From Streptomyces sp. NBC_00448 (GTDB taxonomy: Bacteria; Actinomycetota; Actinomycetes; Streptomycetales; Streptomycetaceae), in assembly GCF_036014115.1 (NCBI RefSeq), contig NZ_CP107913.1, positions 4,821,001-4,885,000 on the forward strand: 64,000 bases of DNA, read 5' to 3'. Within the stretch, counting starts at the first letter, position 1; every line of letters starts with the position of its first letter. Positions 23,513 through 32,856 of this stretch are shown here, piece by piece. Below the pieces are notes generated by a model, which ran no database searches, had not been told where the DNA came from, and worked only from the letters and a program-made list of their open reading frames with translations. Made by a program: the position numbers and the translations under genes.

Positions 23513-25102
23513 ATGGCGACACCCACCCCGACCGCCGAGACGTCCGCACCCATGTCGCACCGCCAGATCATGGAGGCGCTGTCCGGTCTGCTGATCGGCC
23601 TGTTCGTGGCGATCCTGTCGTCGACGATCGTCTCCAACGCCCTGCCGCGCATCCTCTCCGACATCGGCGGCGGCCAGAGCGCGTACACCTGGGTGGTCAC
23701 CGCCTCGCTGCTCGCGGTCACCGCGACCACGCCGATCTGGGGCAAGCTCTCCGACCTGTTCAGCAAGAAGCTGCTGATCCAGCTCGCGCTGGTGATCTAC
23801 GTGGCCGGGTCGATGGTCGCGGGGCTGTCGAACAGCCCGGGCATGCTGATCGCCTGCCGGCTGGTGCAGGGCATCGGCGCGGGCGGGCTGTCCGCGCTCA
23901 CCCAGGTGATCATGGCGGCGATGATCTCGCCCCGGCAGCGCGGCCGGTACAGCGGCTACCTCGGCGCCACCTTCGCGGTCGCCACCGTCGGCGGGCCGCT
24001 GGTCGGCGGGGTGATCGTCGACTCCGCACTGGGCTGGCGCTGGTGCTTCTACGTCGGGGTGCCGTTCGCGATCATCGCGCTGGTGGTACTGCAGAAGACG
24101 CTGCACCTGCCGGTGGTCAAGCGGGAGGTGCGGATCGACTGGGCGGGCGCCTTCTTCATCACCGCGGCCGTGTCGCTGCTGATGGTGTGGGTCTCGCTGG
24201 GCGGCCAGAACTACCCGTGGATGTCCACCCAGACCTATGTGATGGTGCCGCTCGCGCTGCTGCTCGGCCTGGTCTTCATCCTCGTCGAGACCCGGGCCGC
24301 CCAGCCGATCGTGCCGCTGCGGCTGTTCCGCAGCGCGACGATCACCCTCACCTCCTTCGCCAGCCTCTTCGTCGGCGTGGCGATGTTCGCGGGCACCGTG
24401 TTCCTCAGCCAGTACTTCCAACTCGCCCGCGGCAAGACCCCGACCGTGTCCGGGCTGATGACCATCCCGCTGATCGGCGGGCTGTTCGTGGCCTCGATGG
24501 TCAGCGGCCGGATCATCACCCGCACCGGCCGCTGGAAGGTCTTCCTGGTCGCCGGCGGCCTGCTGGTCACCGCGGGCTGCGCCCTGCTCGGCACGATCCG
24601 CCACGACACCGCGTATCCCGAAGTGGCGCTCTACATGGCGCTGCTGGGCCTGGGCATCGGCATGATGATGCAGAACCTGGTGCTCGCCGTGCAGAACCAG
24701 GTGACGGCGGCCGACCTCGGCTCGGCCAGTTCGCTGGTCACCTTCTTCCGCTCGCTGGGCGGCGCGATCGGCGTCACCGCGCTCGGCGCGGTGCTCGGCA
24801 ACCGGGTCACCCACTTCACCTCCACCGGCCTGGCCGCGCTGCACATCAAGGCCACCGGGGCCGACGGCTCCGGTGGCATCCCCGACGTCGACAAGCTGCC
24901 CGCGCCGGTGCGCGGCGTGGTGGAGGGCGCCTACGGCCACGGCGTCGGCGACGTCTTCCTGTACGCGGCCCCGTTCGCGCTGATCGCCTTCCTGCTGGTG
25001 GTCTTCGTCAAGGAGGTGGCGCTGCGCGACCGCAGCGGGTTGCAGCAGGCCGTGAAGACCGCCGACGCCCCGGCGCGGGTGGGCGACGGCCAGGCGGGGT
25101 AA
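23513..25102 (+). CDS. MFS multidrug exporter, 14-TM DHA2 (EmrB/QacA) type
   Basis: A 529-aa membrane protein. ATG 23513 (MATPTPTAETSAPMSHRQIMEALSG) was preferred over ATG 23468, which lies inside the upstream hairpin and lacks a ribosome site. Fourteen membrane segments can be followed from GLLIGLFVAILSSTIVSNALP to DVFLYAAPFALIAFLLVVFV. The DHA motifs are present: GKLSDLFSKKLLIQ (motif A, where D and K replace parts of the classic GRxADR), LVQGIGAGGL (motif B) and GYLGATFAVATVGGPLVGG (motif C). It probably exports a drug-like compound with proton exchange. No dedicated regulator gene is adjacent. Confidence 0.92.
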   Translation: MATPTPTAETSAPMSHRQIMEALSGLLIGLFVAILSSTIVSNALPRILSDIGGGQSAYTWVVTASLLAVTATTPIWGKLSDLFSKKLLIQLALVIYVAGSMVAGLSNSPGMLIACRLVQGIGAGGLSALTQVIMAAMISPRQRGRYSGYLGATFAVATVGGPLVGGVIVDSALGWRWCFYVGVPFAIIALVVLQKTLHLPVVKREVRIDWAGAFFITAAVSLLMVWVSLGGQNYPWMSTQTYVMVPLALLLGLVFILVETRAAQPIVPLRLFRSATITLTSFASLFVGVAMFAGTVFLSQYFQLARGKTPTVSGLMTIPLIGGLFVASMVSGRIITRTGRWKVFLVAGGLLVTAGCALLGTIRHDTAYPEVALYMALLGLGIGMMMQNLVLAVQNQVTAADLGSASSLVTFFRSLGGAIGVTALGAVLGNRVTHFTSTGLAALHIKATGADGSGGIPDVDKLPAPVRGVVEGAYGHGVGDVFLYAAPFALIAFLLVVFVKEVALRDRSGLQQAVKTADAPARVGDGQAG

Positions 25103-25291
25103 CCGAGCAGGTAGCGCACAGCACAGCGCCCCGGCAGGGGCGACAACTCCCGGTCGTACGGCCCGCACCCGCAGCGGAGAGGTCCGGTACGCACGACACG
25201 GGTCAGGGTTCCGGCGGCGACCGGAGCAGGGGACGGCCGAGGCCGCCGCCGGGACCCGCACTTCCTTCACGGACCGCACCGCGCGGCGACG

Positions 25292-25297
25292 TAAGGT
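25292..25297 (+). promoter_or_regulatory. -10-like TAAGGT, probable leaderless promoter
   Basis: TAAGGT is followed by six bases and ATG 25304, with no ribosome site. Confidence 0.5.
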
Positions 25298-25303
25298 GCC
25301 GTC

Positions 25304-25765
25304 ATGGCTCCCAACATCGCCACCACCACCAAAGTCGGCCTCGACGAACTGCTGGAGTTCATCCGGCCGCGGCACCAGGCCATCCTGCTCACCACCCGCG
25401 CGGACGGCCGCCCGCAGGGCTCGCCGCTCACCTGCGGGGTCGACGACTCCGGGCGGATCGTGATCTCGACCTACCCCGAGCGGGCCAAGGCCCGCAACGT
25501 CAAGCGCGACCCGCGGGTCAGCGTGATCGTGCTGTCCGACTCCTTCGGCGACGCGTGGGTCCAGGTCGACGGCAGCGCCGAAGTGCTGGACATCCCCGAG
25601 TCCGTGGAACCCCTGGTGGAGTACTTCCGGAACATCTCCGGCGAGCACCCCGACTGGGCGGAGTACCGCGAGGCCATGGTCCGGCAGGGCAAGTCCATCA
25701 TCCGCATCACCCCCGAGCGGTGGGGGCCGATCGCGACCGGTGGCTTCCCGGCCCGCCTCGCCTGA
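25304..25765 (+). CDS. F420-dependent PPOX-class flavin/deazaflavin oxidoreductase
   Basis: A 153-aa split-barrel protein. FIRPRHQAILLTTRADGRPQGSPLTCGVDDSGRIVISTYPERAKARNVKRDPRVSVIVL is the standard beta-barrel core of the PPOX class F420-dependent family; the motif TYPERAKARNVKRDPR contacts the cofactor phosphate. Residues ERWGPIATGGFPARLA end the protein. The family reduces diverse substrates with F420H2 in actinobacteria. It stands alone, is probably leaderless and ends before a shared terminator. Confidence 0.9.
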   Translation: MAPNIATTTKVGLDELLEFIRPRHQAILLTTRADGRPQGSPLTCGVDDSGRIVISTYPERAKARNVKRDPRVSVIVLSDSFGDAWVQVDGSAEVLDIPESVEPLVEYFRNISGEHPDWAEYREAMVRQGKSIIRITPERWGPIATGGFPARLA

Positions 25766-25813
25766 GGACGAGGCGAGGACGAGGGACGCGCACGAGCACG
25801 CACCAGCACCAGT

Positions 25814-25848
25814 GAGCCCGCGGACCGGCTGGACCGGTCCGCGGGCTC
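25814..25848. terminator. bidirectional terminator between the F420 gene and the GT39 operon
   Basis: Perfect 15-bp stem (GAGCCCGCGGACCGG and its complement) with a five-base loop, between convergent genes. Confidence 0.85.
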
Positions 25849-25863
25849 GGGCTTGCGGGCGTC

Positions 25864-28269
25864 CTACTTCGGCGCCGTGAGGTCGTAGACGGTCGTGCTG
25901 CCCACGGTCTTGGCGGTGAAGTGGGACTCGACCCACGAGCTGATGGCGGAGGACGCGTTGCTGCCGCCCATCGAGCCACCGCCCATGCCGCCGCCGCCGA
26001 TGAAGTAGTGGATACGGCCCTGGGCCACGTACTTCTCGAACTGGGCGAGGGTGGGTGACGGGTCGGAGCCGTTGAAGCCGCCGATGGACATCACCGGCTT
26101 CTGGGTGGCCAGTTGGTAGCTCGCCTGGTTCTGCGAGCCGATGGCGGCCGCGACCCAGGTGTAGTCGCCGGCGTTCTTCAGCAGCAGGGACTTCATGGCG
26201 GAGCTGACCTGGGCGCCGTCGAGCAGGCCGCCCATGCCGCCTCCGCCGCCCCGGCCGTTCCCGCCGCCGAAGCGGGACTCGCCGGTAATGCCGCCCGGGA
26301 AGCCGTTCGTGCCCTGCCCGGGCAACTGGCCCTGGGACCCGCCCTGTCCGGGTGTCTGGCCCTGGCCGCCCTGGCTCTGCCCCTGGCCGGGCGCCTGGCC
26401 CTGACCCTGGCCCTGACCGGGCGCCTGACCCTGGCCGAACCCACCGGTTCCGCCGGTGCCGCCCGTACCGCCCGTACCGCCCGTACCGCCCGTACCGCCC
26501 GTACCGCCCGTACCGCCCGTACCGCCGCCGGGGAGCGGGCCGGTCGGCGGGGTGCCGCCCATCCGGCCCATGCCGCCACGGCCGCCGCCGCCCCCGCCGG
26601 GGAACCCGCCCATGCCGCCCTGCACGGAGGGCCCCGCGGTCACGATGGACCCCTGGTGCCCGGTGCTCACGGTGTCGAGGGTGTACGCCACCGGTCCGCA
26701 CAGGACCGCGGCGATACCGACCACGGCCGACAGCACCGTCAACCGGGCGCCGGCCCGCGCGGTGGCCATCCCCGGGAGCGCGCCCGCGAGCAGCGCCAGC
26801 GCGGCCACCGCTCCGGCCACGACCAGCGCGGTACGCAGCCACGGGTGCCAGTCGGGGCTGCGGTGCAGCAGGGTGTACGCCCACACGGACGTGCCCGCGA
26901 CCGTGACCGCCAGGACCGAGGCGGCCGCGATGTGGGTCCGCCGCTGCCACAGCAGTGAGGCGCCCATCCCGACCAGCGCCGCGATGTACGGCGCGAGCGC
27001 GATGTTGTAGTACTGGTGGAAGATGCCGGACATGTAGCTGAACGTCGCGAAGGTCATCAGCAGCGCGCCGCCCCAGAGCAGGAACGCCGCCCGGGTCGCC
27101 GAGGTGCGGCGGGCCTTCCGGGTGATCCACACCCCCGCGATCAGCATCACGAACGCGGCCGGCAGCAGCCAGGAGATCTGCCCGCCCATCTCGGAGTTGA
27201 AGAGCCGGCCGATCCCGGTCGCGCCCCACATGCCGCCGCCGTTGCCGGCGCCGCCTCCCCCGCCGCCGCCGACGCTGCCGGTCTCGTCGCCGGTGATCCG
27301 GCCGAAGCCGTTGTACCCGAAGGTCAGCGACAGGAAGCTGTTGTCCTGGGAGCCGCCGATGTACGGCCGCGAGGACTTCGGCCACAGCTCGACGATCGCC
27401 ACCCACCAGCCGCCCGCGAGCACCATCGCACCCCCGGCGTACAGCAGTTGGAGCAGGCGCCGGCGCAGCGGGGTGGGCGCGCAGACCGCGTAGACCACGG
27501 CGAGCGGCGGCAGGATCAGCCACGCCTGGAGGGTCTTGGTGAGGAAGGCGAAGCCGAAGACGGCGCCGGCCAGCAGCAGCCACTTGGTACGGGCGTCCTC
27601 GATGGCGCGCAGCACGCAGTAGATCGCCGTGACCATGAGCAACGCGAGCAGCGCGTCAGGGTTGTTGAAGCGGAACATCAGCGCGGCGACCGGGGTGAGC
27701 GCGAGCACCGCGCCCGCGGTCAGGCCCGCGCCGGGCCCGAACCGCCGCCGTACCGCCGCGTACAGGACGCCGACGGTGGCCACGCCCATCAGCGCCTCGG
27801 GGACGAGGATCTGCCACGAGCCGAGGCCGAACAGCCGTACCGACAGGCCCATCGGCCACAGCGCGGCGGGGGGCTTGTCGACGGTGATCGAGTTCGCCGC
27901 GTCGGAGGAGCCGAAGAAGAACGCCTTCCAGCTCTGGCTGCCCGCCTGGACGGCGGCGGAGTAGAAGGAGTTGGCGTATCCGGAGGCGCCCAGGTCGTAG
28001 AGGTAGAGCACCAGGGTGGCGGCCAGCAGGGCGAGGAAGGCCGGGCGGGCCCAGGTCGGGTCCTCCGGGCGGCCGCGCCAAGTGCGGTGCAGCAGGCGGC
28101 CGGTGGAGCGGGCCGGCTGCGCGGTGACCGGACCGTCGGCGGCCGGACCGTCGGCCGGGGGTCCGTCGATGGCGTGAGGCGGGCCGCCGGGGGCGGCGAC
28201 AGGACCGGGTGCGGGACCGGGCAGGCCGGCCACGCCGTCCAGCGCGTGTGCGTCGCTCGGGGAGGTCAT
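25864..28269 (-). CDS. glycosyltransferase family 39 (ArnT/YkcB-like) membrane protein with Gly-rich external repeats
   Basis: An 801-aa protein whose ATG overlaps the stop of the preceding GT2 gene (ATGA), with GAGGAG upstream. After an 80-residue disordered start, about 12 membrane segments follow; the first external loop has ASGYANSFYSAAVQAGSQSWKAFFFGSSDAANSITVDKPPAALW, carrying the acidic and Lys-Pro-Pro signature of PMT/ArnT-type transferases that use polyprenyl-phosphate sugars. The external C-terminal part contains a long Gly/Gln-rich low-complexity stretch, with a run of GGT triplets, and ends in a compact domain (SSAMKSLLLKNAGDYTWVAAAIGSQNQASYQLATQKPVMSIGGFNG). It probably transfers a sugar to an envelope acceptor, using the lipid-linked donor made by the GT2 protein. 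Confidence 0.85.
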   Translation of the reverse strand: MTSPSDAHALDGVAGLPGPAPGPVAAPGGPPHAIDGPPADGPAADGPVTAQPARSTGRLLHRTWRGRPEDPTWARPAFLALLAATLVLYLYDLGASGYANSFYSAAVQAGSQSWKAFFFGSSDAANSITVDKPPAALWPMGLSVRLFGLGSWQILVPEALMGVATVGVLYAAVRRRFGPGAGLTAGAVLALTPVAALMFRFNNPDALLALLMVTAIYCVLRAIEDARTKWLLLAGAVFGFAFLTKTLQAWLILPPLAVVYAVCAPTPLRRRLLQLLYAGGAMVLAGGWWVAIVELWPKSSRPYIGGSQDNSFLSLTFGYNGFGRITGDETGSVGGGGGGGAGNGGGMWGATGIGRLFNSEMGGQISWLLPAAFVMLIAGVWITRKARRTSATRAAFLLWGGALLMTFATFSYMSGIFHQYYNIALAPYIAALVGMGASLLWQRRTHIAAASVLAVTVAGTSVWAYTLLHRSPDWHPWLRTALVVAGAVAALALLAGALPGMATARAGARLTVLSAVVGIAAVLCGPVAYTLDTVSTGHQGSIVTAGPSVQGGMGGFPGGGGGGRGGMGRMGGTPPTGPLPGGGTGGTGGTGGTGGTGGTGGTGGTGGTGGFGQGQAPGQGQGQGQAPGQGQSQGGQGQTPGQGGSQGQLPGQGTNGFPGGITGESRFGGGNGRGGGGGMGGLLDGAQVSSAMKSLLLKNAGDYTWVAAAIGSQNQASYQLATQKPVMSIGGFNGSDPSPTLAQFEKYVAQGRIHYFIGGGGMGGGSMGGSNASSAISSWVESHFTAKTVGSTTVYDLTAPK
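26461..26523. repeat. in-gene tandem repeat, seven 9-bp units
   Basis: Seven perfect copies of GCCCGTACC (reads as Gly-Gly-Thr on the minus strand) inside the GT39 gene, with degenerate copies on both sides. Unit length is a multiple of three, so copy-number change keeps the frame. Confidence 0.9.
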
Positions 28270-29714
28270 CGGGCGCTCCTCAGGTCGTGGTCGTCGCGGT
28301 CGTCGAAGTCGTCGAAGTCCGCCTGGCCTGCACGGTCGGCACGTCCATCGTGGTCGCCGGGGGCGGCCAAGTCGGCGCGGCTCTCGGGGACGGTGCCGGC
28401 GTCGCGGCCGTACTGGTCGGTGCGGTCGGGGAAGAGCCAGGCGCGGAAGAGCAGGAACCGCAGCACGGTGGCGGCGAGGTTCGCCGCGACCAGGACGGCG
28501 AGTTCGGTGCGGTGCGCGGGGTGCGGCGCCGCGGTGTGCAGGGCGGCGAGCGAACCGCTGGTCAGCGCGAGGCCGATGGCGAACACCACCAGCCCCTGGG
28601 CCTGGTGGCGGACCGCCCGGGCCGGGCCGCGCACCCCGAAGGTGAGCCGCCGGTTGGCGGCGGTGTTGCCGAGTGCGGACAGCAACAGGGCCAGCGCGTT
28701 GGCGAGTTGGGAGTCCATCGCGCCGCGGAAGAGGAAGTACAGCGCGAGGTAGACGACCGTGCTCAGCACGCCGATCGCGCAGAACCCGACCAGCTGGCGG
28801 GCCAACCCGGGCGGCACACCCGGCAGTTCGCGGTCGCGCGGGTCCTCCCCGAACGGCCTGCGCAGCCGGTCGAGCGCGAGCCGCCCGGTGGCCAGTGCCC
28901 GGCCGACCCGCCAGACGCCGCGCAGGTCGGCGGTGGCGGTCCGCACCAGGTCCACGCTGCTGTTCGGGTCGTCGATCCAGTCCACCGGCACCTCGTGGAT
29001 GCGCAGCCCGGCGCGTTCGGCGAGCACCAGCATCTCCGTGTCGAAGAACCAGCCGGCGTCCTCCACCATCGGCAGCAGCCGCTGCGCGACGTCCGCGCGG
29101 ATCGCCTTGAAGCCGCACTGCGCGTCGGAGAAGTGCGCGGCGAGCGAGCCGCGCAGGATCAGGTTGTAGGTACGCGAGATGAACTCCCGCTTGGCGCCGC
29201 GCACCACCCGCGAGGACTGCGCGAGGCGCGAGCCGATCGCGAGGTCGGAGTGGCCGGAGATCAGCGGGGCGACCAGCGGCAGCAGGGCGTTGAGGTCGGT
29301 GGACAGGTCCACGTCCATGTACGCCAGCACCGGCGCGTCCGAGGCGGTCCACACGGTGCGCAGCGCCAGCCCGCGCCCCTTCTGCTCCAGCCGGAACGAC
29401 TCGACCTCGGGCAGCTCGGCGGCGAGCCGCGCGGCGATCGCGGGGGTCCGGTCGGTGCTGGCGTTGTCCGCGATGGTGATCCGGAACGGGTACGGGAACG
29501 TGTCGACGAGGTGCGCGTGCAGCCGGCGCACGCCGGGGCCGAGGCCGGCCTCCTCGTTGTAGACGGGGACGACGACGTCGAGCACCGGCGCGACGGGCAC
29601 GGGGGGCACGCGTGGTGCGCCGGTGGTCGGGCGGGTCGCGGCGTCGGACGGATGTACTGCGCCCGTGACCGGCAGGTGCCGACGGGCGGGCAGATTGCCG
29701 AGAGTGGTTCGCAT
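28266..29714 (-). CDS. bifunctional GT2 glycosyltransferase / GtrA-like flippase
   Basis: A 482-aa fusion, ATG 29714 with GAGG upstream. Residues about 45-270 form a GT2 dolichol-phosphate-sugar-synthase-type domain (LDVVVPVYNEEAGLGPGVRRL, NASTDRTPAIAARL, AYMDVDLSTDLNALLPL, GSRLAQSSRVVRGAKREFIS, AQCGFKAIRADVAQRLLP). Residues about 325-450 carry four membrane segments of the GtrA family (VGFCAIGVLSTVVYLALYFLF, ALALLLSALGNTAANRRLTF). The first half makes a polyprenyl-phosphate sugar, the second probably helps bring it across the membrane for the GT39 enzyme encoded next with ATGA coupling. An acidic tail (FDDFDDRDDHD) ends it. Confidence 0.9.
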   Translation of the reverse strand: MRTTLGNLPARRHLPVTGAVHPSDAATRPTTGAPRVPPVPVAPVLDVVVPVYNEEAGLGPGVRRLHAHLVDTFPYPFRITIADNASTDRTPAIAARLAAELPEVESFRLEQKGRGLALRTVWTASDAPVLAYMDVDLSTDLNALLPLVAPLISGHSDLAIGSRLAQSSRVVRGAKREFISRTYNLILRGSLAAHFSDAQCGFKAIRADVAQRLLPMVEDAGWFFDTEMLVLAERAGLRIHEVPVDWIDDPNSSVDLVRTATADLRGVWRVGRALATGRLALDRLRRPFGEDPRDRELPGVPPGLARQLVGFCAIGVLSTVVYLALYFLFRGAMDSQLANALALLLSALGNTAANRRLTFGVRGPARAVRHQAQGLVVFAIGLALTSGSLAALHTAAPHPAHRTELAVLVAANLAATVLRFLLFRAWLFPDRTDQYGRDAGTVPESRADLAAPGDHDGRADRAGQADFDDFDDRDDHDLRSAR

Positions 29715-29769
29715 GCCACGAGCCTCGACAACGGTCCTGTCATGGTGATGTGTCGAGGCTGAGCGGCAC

Positions 29770-31680
29770 CTATGAGTCCGTTGGTGCGGGTGGGATGTGC
29801 GTGCCATGCGTCCCCCGTGAGGCGCGCGCGGGCGGCCCGACGGCACCCCGCACGGCCGCTGCGGGCGGCGCCGATACGGCCGGACCGGGCACGGCTGATC
29901 CCGGCACACCTGAACCCGGCCCACCCGCTTCCGGTCCGCCCGAACCCGGCGCTCCGCCCTTCGCGGGCACCTCGGTGGCGGGCAGCGTGACGGTGAAGAC
30001 CGTACGGCCCGGGACGGACGCGACCTCCACGGTGCCGCCGTGCGCGGCGACCACCGAGTGCACGATGGCCAGGCCCAGTCCCGTGCTGCCCGCCGAGCGG
30101 GAGCGGGAGGCGTCGCCGCGGGCGAACCGCTCGAAGACGTGCCGGCGCAGTTCGGGCGGGATGCCGGGGCCGTCGTCCTGGACCTGGAGCACGACGTCGG
30201 ACGGGCGGCGCGACACCCGCGCGGTGATGGTCGTGCCGGGCGGGGTGTGGGTGCGGGCGTTGGCGAGGAGGTTGGTGAGCACCTGCTGCAGGCGCGGCGC
30301 GTCGCCGTGCACGGTCGCGGGCTCGTCGGGCAGTTCCAGCCGCCAGTCGTGGTCGCGGCCGGCCGCGCGGGCATCGCTGACCGCGTCCACCACCAGCGGG
30401 GACAGGTCGGTCTCGGTGCGGTCGACCGGGCGGCCCGCGTCGAGCCGGGCCAGCAGCAGCAGGTCCTCGACGAGCGTGGTCATCCGGGCCGCCTCGGACT
30501 CGATCCGGCCGAGCGCGTGCCGGGTGTCGGGCCCGACCGGCTCCTGGCCGCGGCGGGTCAGCTCGGCGTAGCCGCGGATGGAGGCGAGCGGGGTGCGCAG
30601 TTCGTGGCTGGCGTCGGCGACGAAGCGCCGGACCCGGGTCTCGCTCTCCTGGCGGGCGTGCAGCGCGGAACCGACGTGCCCGAGCATCCGGTTGAGGGCG
30701 GCGCCGACCTGGCCGAACTCGGTGCGCGGGTCGGTGTCCGACTCCGGCACCCGGCTCAGCGGGGCCACCTCACCGCGGTGCAGCGGCAGTTCGGAGACCC
30801 GGGTGGCCGTGGCGGCGACCCGGCGCAGGGGTTGCAGGGCGATCCGCATCAGCGCGGCGCCGGCCAGCCCGGCCGCGACGAGCCCGGCGGCGGCGACCGA
30901 GACCTCCACCCACAGGAGGGTGGACAGGGTGTCCTCGGTGCCCGCGGTGCTCAGGCCGACCAGGATGGTGCTGCCGTCGTCGGCGGGCGCGGCCGACTCG
31001 ACCCGGTAGTCCCCGAGGCCGGGGACGGTCACGTTGTGCGGCTTGCCGTCGCGCGGCACGCCGGCGAAGGCCGCGGCCTGCTTCGCGGTGAGGTCGTCGG
31101 CGACGAGCTGGCCGGTGCTGGGGCTGGTGGCGCTGACCGCGGCCTCGGTGACGGTGCCGGTGGAGCTGACGGTCGCGCCGACCGTCTCGCCCGGCTGGCC
31201 GCCGCCGGCGAGGAAGACGAAGGGGATGCTGCGGGGCATGTCGGTGGCCCTGCCGTGGCCGGTCGGGCCCAGCGCGCCCCGGTCGCCGGGGGCGCTCTGG
31301 CCGGGGGTGGCCTGGTCGGGGCGCGGGCCGTCGGCGCGCACCGCGGTGTCGTGCACCTTGGCGTCCAGCTGCCCGTACAGGAAGTCGTGCAGCGCGAATA
31401 TCGTCACCGCGCCGATCACCGCGCAGACCACCGCGACCAGCGCGACGCAGGAGGCGACCAGGCGGCGGCGCAGGGACCAGCGCCGCGGCGCCCAGCGCCC
31501 GCGGTGCGGCCGGCCGCGCGGGCGGGGGGGCGCCGTGGCGCCGGGGGCGCGGGTCGAGCCGGTGCCGGGGGTCGCGCCGGGGCCCGTGCCAGGACTCGTG
31601 CCAGGACCCGCGCCGGGGCCCGGTCCGGCCTGCGGGGCCGGGCCGTACGCGTGGGGTGCGGTCGGCGCGGGGCGGGTCAC
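29770..31680 (-). CDS. HAMP-domain sensor histidine kinase
   Basis: A 636-aa kinase with a GTG start overlapping the stop of the response regulator gene (GTGA). A 65-residue Pro/Gly-rich cytoplasmic start is followed by TM1 (about 72-97), an external sensor of about 155 residues, TM2 (about 255-279) and HAMP. The phospho-acceptor is His359 in FVADASHELRTPLASIRGYAELTRR. The ATPase domain shows LTNLLANARTHTPPG (N box), VQDDGPGIPPEL (G1) and GSTGLGLAIVHSVVAAHGG (G2). A Pro/Ala-rich tail follows. It pairs with the upstream regulator and lies 55 bases before the GT2-GtrA/GT39 genes, so it may sense envelope glycosylation or cell-wall state; the signal is unknown. Confidence 0.93.
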   Translation of the reverse strand: MTRPAPTAPHAYGPAPQAGPGPGAGPGTSPGTGPGATPGTGSTRAPGATAPPRPRGRPHRGRWAPRRWSLRRRLVASCVALVAVVCAVIGAVTIFALHDFLYGQLDAKVHDTAVRADGPRPDQATPGQSAPGDRGALGPTGHGRATDMPRSIPFVFLAGGGQPGETVGATVSSTGTVTEAAVSATSPSTGQLVADDLTAKQAAAFAGVPRDGKPHNVTVPGLGDYRVESAAPADDGSTILVGLSTAGTEDTLSTLLWVEVSVAAAGLVAAGLAGAALMRIALQPLRRVAATATRVSELPLHRGEVAPLSRVPESDTDPRTEFGQVGAALNRMLGHVGSALHARQESETRVRRFVADASHELRTPLASIRGYAELTRRGQEPVGPDTRHALGRIESEAARMTTLVEDLLLLARLDAGRPVDRTETDLSPLVVDAVSDARAAGRDHDWRLELPDEPATVHGDAPRLQQVLTNLLANARTHTPPGTTITARVSRRPSDVVLQVQDDGPGIPPELRRHVFERFARGDASRSRSAGSTGLGLAIVHSVVAAHGGTVEVASVPGRTVFTVTLPATEVPAKGGAPGSGGPEAGGPGSGVPGSAVPGPAVSAPPAAAVRGAVGPPARASRGTHGTHIPPAPTDS

Positions 31681-32477
31681 ACCGGTTCGCCGGGCTTGAT
31701 GAGGTAGCCGGCGCCGCGCCGGGTGTGGATCATCGGCGAGCGGCCGGCGTCGATCTTGCGGCGCAGGTAGGAGATGTACAGCTCGACGACGTTGGCCTGG
31801 CCGCCGAAGTCGTACGACCAGACCCGGTCCAGGATCTGCGCCTTGCTCAGCACCCGGCGCGGGTTGCGCATGAGGTAGCGGAGCAGCTCGAACTCGGTCG
31901 CCGTGAGGTGGATGTTGTCGCCGCCGCGGCTGACCTCGTGGCTGTCCTCGTTCAGGACGAGGTCGCCGACGGCGAGCACGGACTCGTTGCGGACGGCGGC
32001 GGCGCCGGAGCGACGCAGCAGTCCGCGCAGGCGGGCGACGACCTCCTCCAGGCTGAACGGCTTGGTCACGTAGTCGTCGCCGCCGGCGGTGAGCCCGGCG
32101 ATCCGGTCCTCGACCGCGTCCTTCGCGGTGAGGAAGAGTACGGGCACGTCGGGGGTCTGGCGGCGCAGCCGGGCGAGCACTTCGAGCCCGTCCATGTCCG
32201 GGAGCATCACGTCGAGCACCACCGCGTCGGGGCGGTTCTCGCGGGCGGAACGCAGCGCGCTCGCACCGTCACCCTCGGTACGGACCTGCCAGCCCTCGTA
32301 GCGCAGGGCCATCGAGAGCAGGTCGGCGAGCGGGGCCTCGTCGTCCACCACGAGGACGCGGACCGGGGAGCCGTCCGGGCGGGCGAGGTCGCCGGCCGGG
32401 GCGGACGCGGGGGCGGTGTGGGTCGCGGGGGCGGCGGGGTGGGTGGAGCGGGTGGCCGCCGATGAAGTGGAAGGCAT
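31677..32477 (-). CDS. OmpR/PhoB-family response regulator
   Basis: A 266-aa regulator. ATG 32477 is preceded by AGGG at eight bases; GTG 32495 is an alternative. After a 38-residue disordered leader the receiver has Asp45/Asp46 (VLVVDDE), phospho-Asp89 (VVLDVMLPDMDG), Thr117 and Lys139 (GGDDYVTKPF). The winged-helix effector domain reads LTATEFELLRYLMRNPRRVLSKAQILDRVWSYDFGGQANVVELYISYLRRKID and MIHTRRGAGYLI. It is the first gene of the minus-strand operon with its kinase and the two glycosyltransferase genes, which are likely targets or partners. Confidence 0.94.
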   Translation of the reverse strand: MPSTSSAATRSTHPAAPATHTAPASAPAGDLARPDGSPVRVLVVDDEAPLADLLSMALRYEGWQVRTEGDGASALRSARENRPDAVVLDVMLPDMDGLEVLARLRRQTPDVPVLFLTAKDAVEDRIAGLTAGGDDYVTKPFSLEEVVARLRGLLRRSGAAAVRNESVLAVGDLVLNEDSHEVSRGGDNIHLTATEFELLRYLMRNPRRVLSKAQILDRVWSYDFGGQANVVELYISYLRRKIDAGRSPMIHTRRGAGYLIKPGEPV

Positions 32478-32856
32478 ACGGGACACCCTGTGCACCGGCT
32501 ATGAGAGGAGCCTTAATCCGTTTCTGTGAAAACTCTGAGAATCCGGTGACGGTGGAGTAAAGCGGGGCAGGGGTGCACCAGCCGGTGGACGGGGCCCCGG
32601 GTGACCGGGCGACCGGGGTTCAGGCGGTGCGGGGCCGCCCGGGCGGATGGACCGCGGGGACGGGGGAGGCGGGGGCGAGGCGGGGGCAGGACCGCGCACG
32701 TACGAGGGCGTGGGCGTACCGGCGCGGCCGCTTACCGGCGTATCGGCGTACCGGCGCCCCCTTGCGGCCGCCCCACCCCGCGATGGTACGAAGGTACGAA
32801 GTCGACTGGCTGACAGCCATGATGACGTCACGTCACGAGCGGGGGCAGGTCACACG
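32478..32856. other. divergent intergenic region, response regulator / methyltransferase
   Basis: About 380 bases without a gene. It contains repeated TACCGGCG-type units (about 32717-32757), a tandem 8-bp repeat GGTACGAA (32785-32800) and the palindrome TGACGTCA (32823-32830), 27 bases before the methyltransferase start. The last two are candidates for regulator binding. Confidence 0.5.

Noticed and set aside
26461..26523. Short tandem repeats considered as a CRISPR-like array
   Set aside because: Units are 9 bp with no spacers, inside a coding frame.
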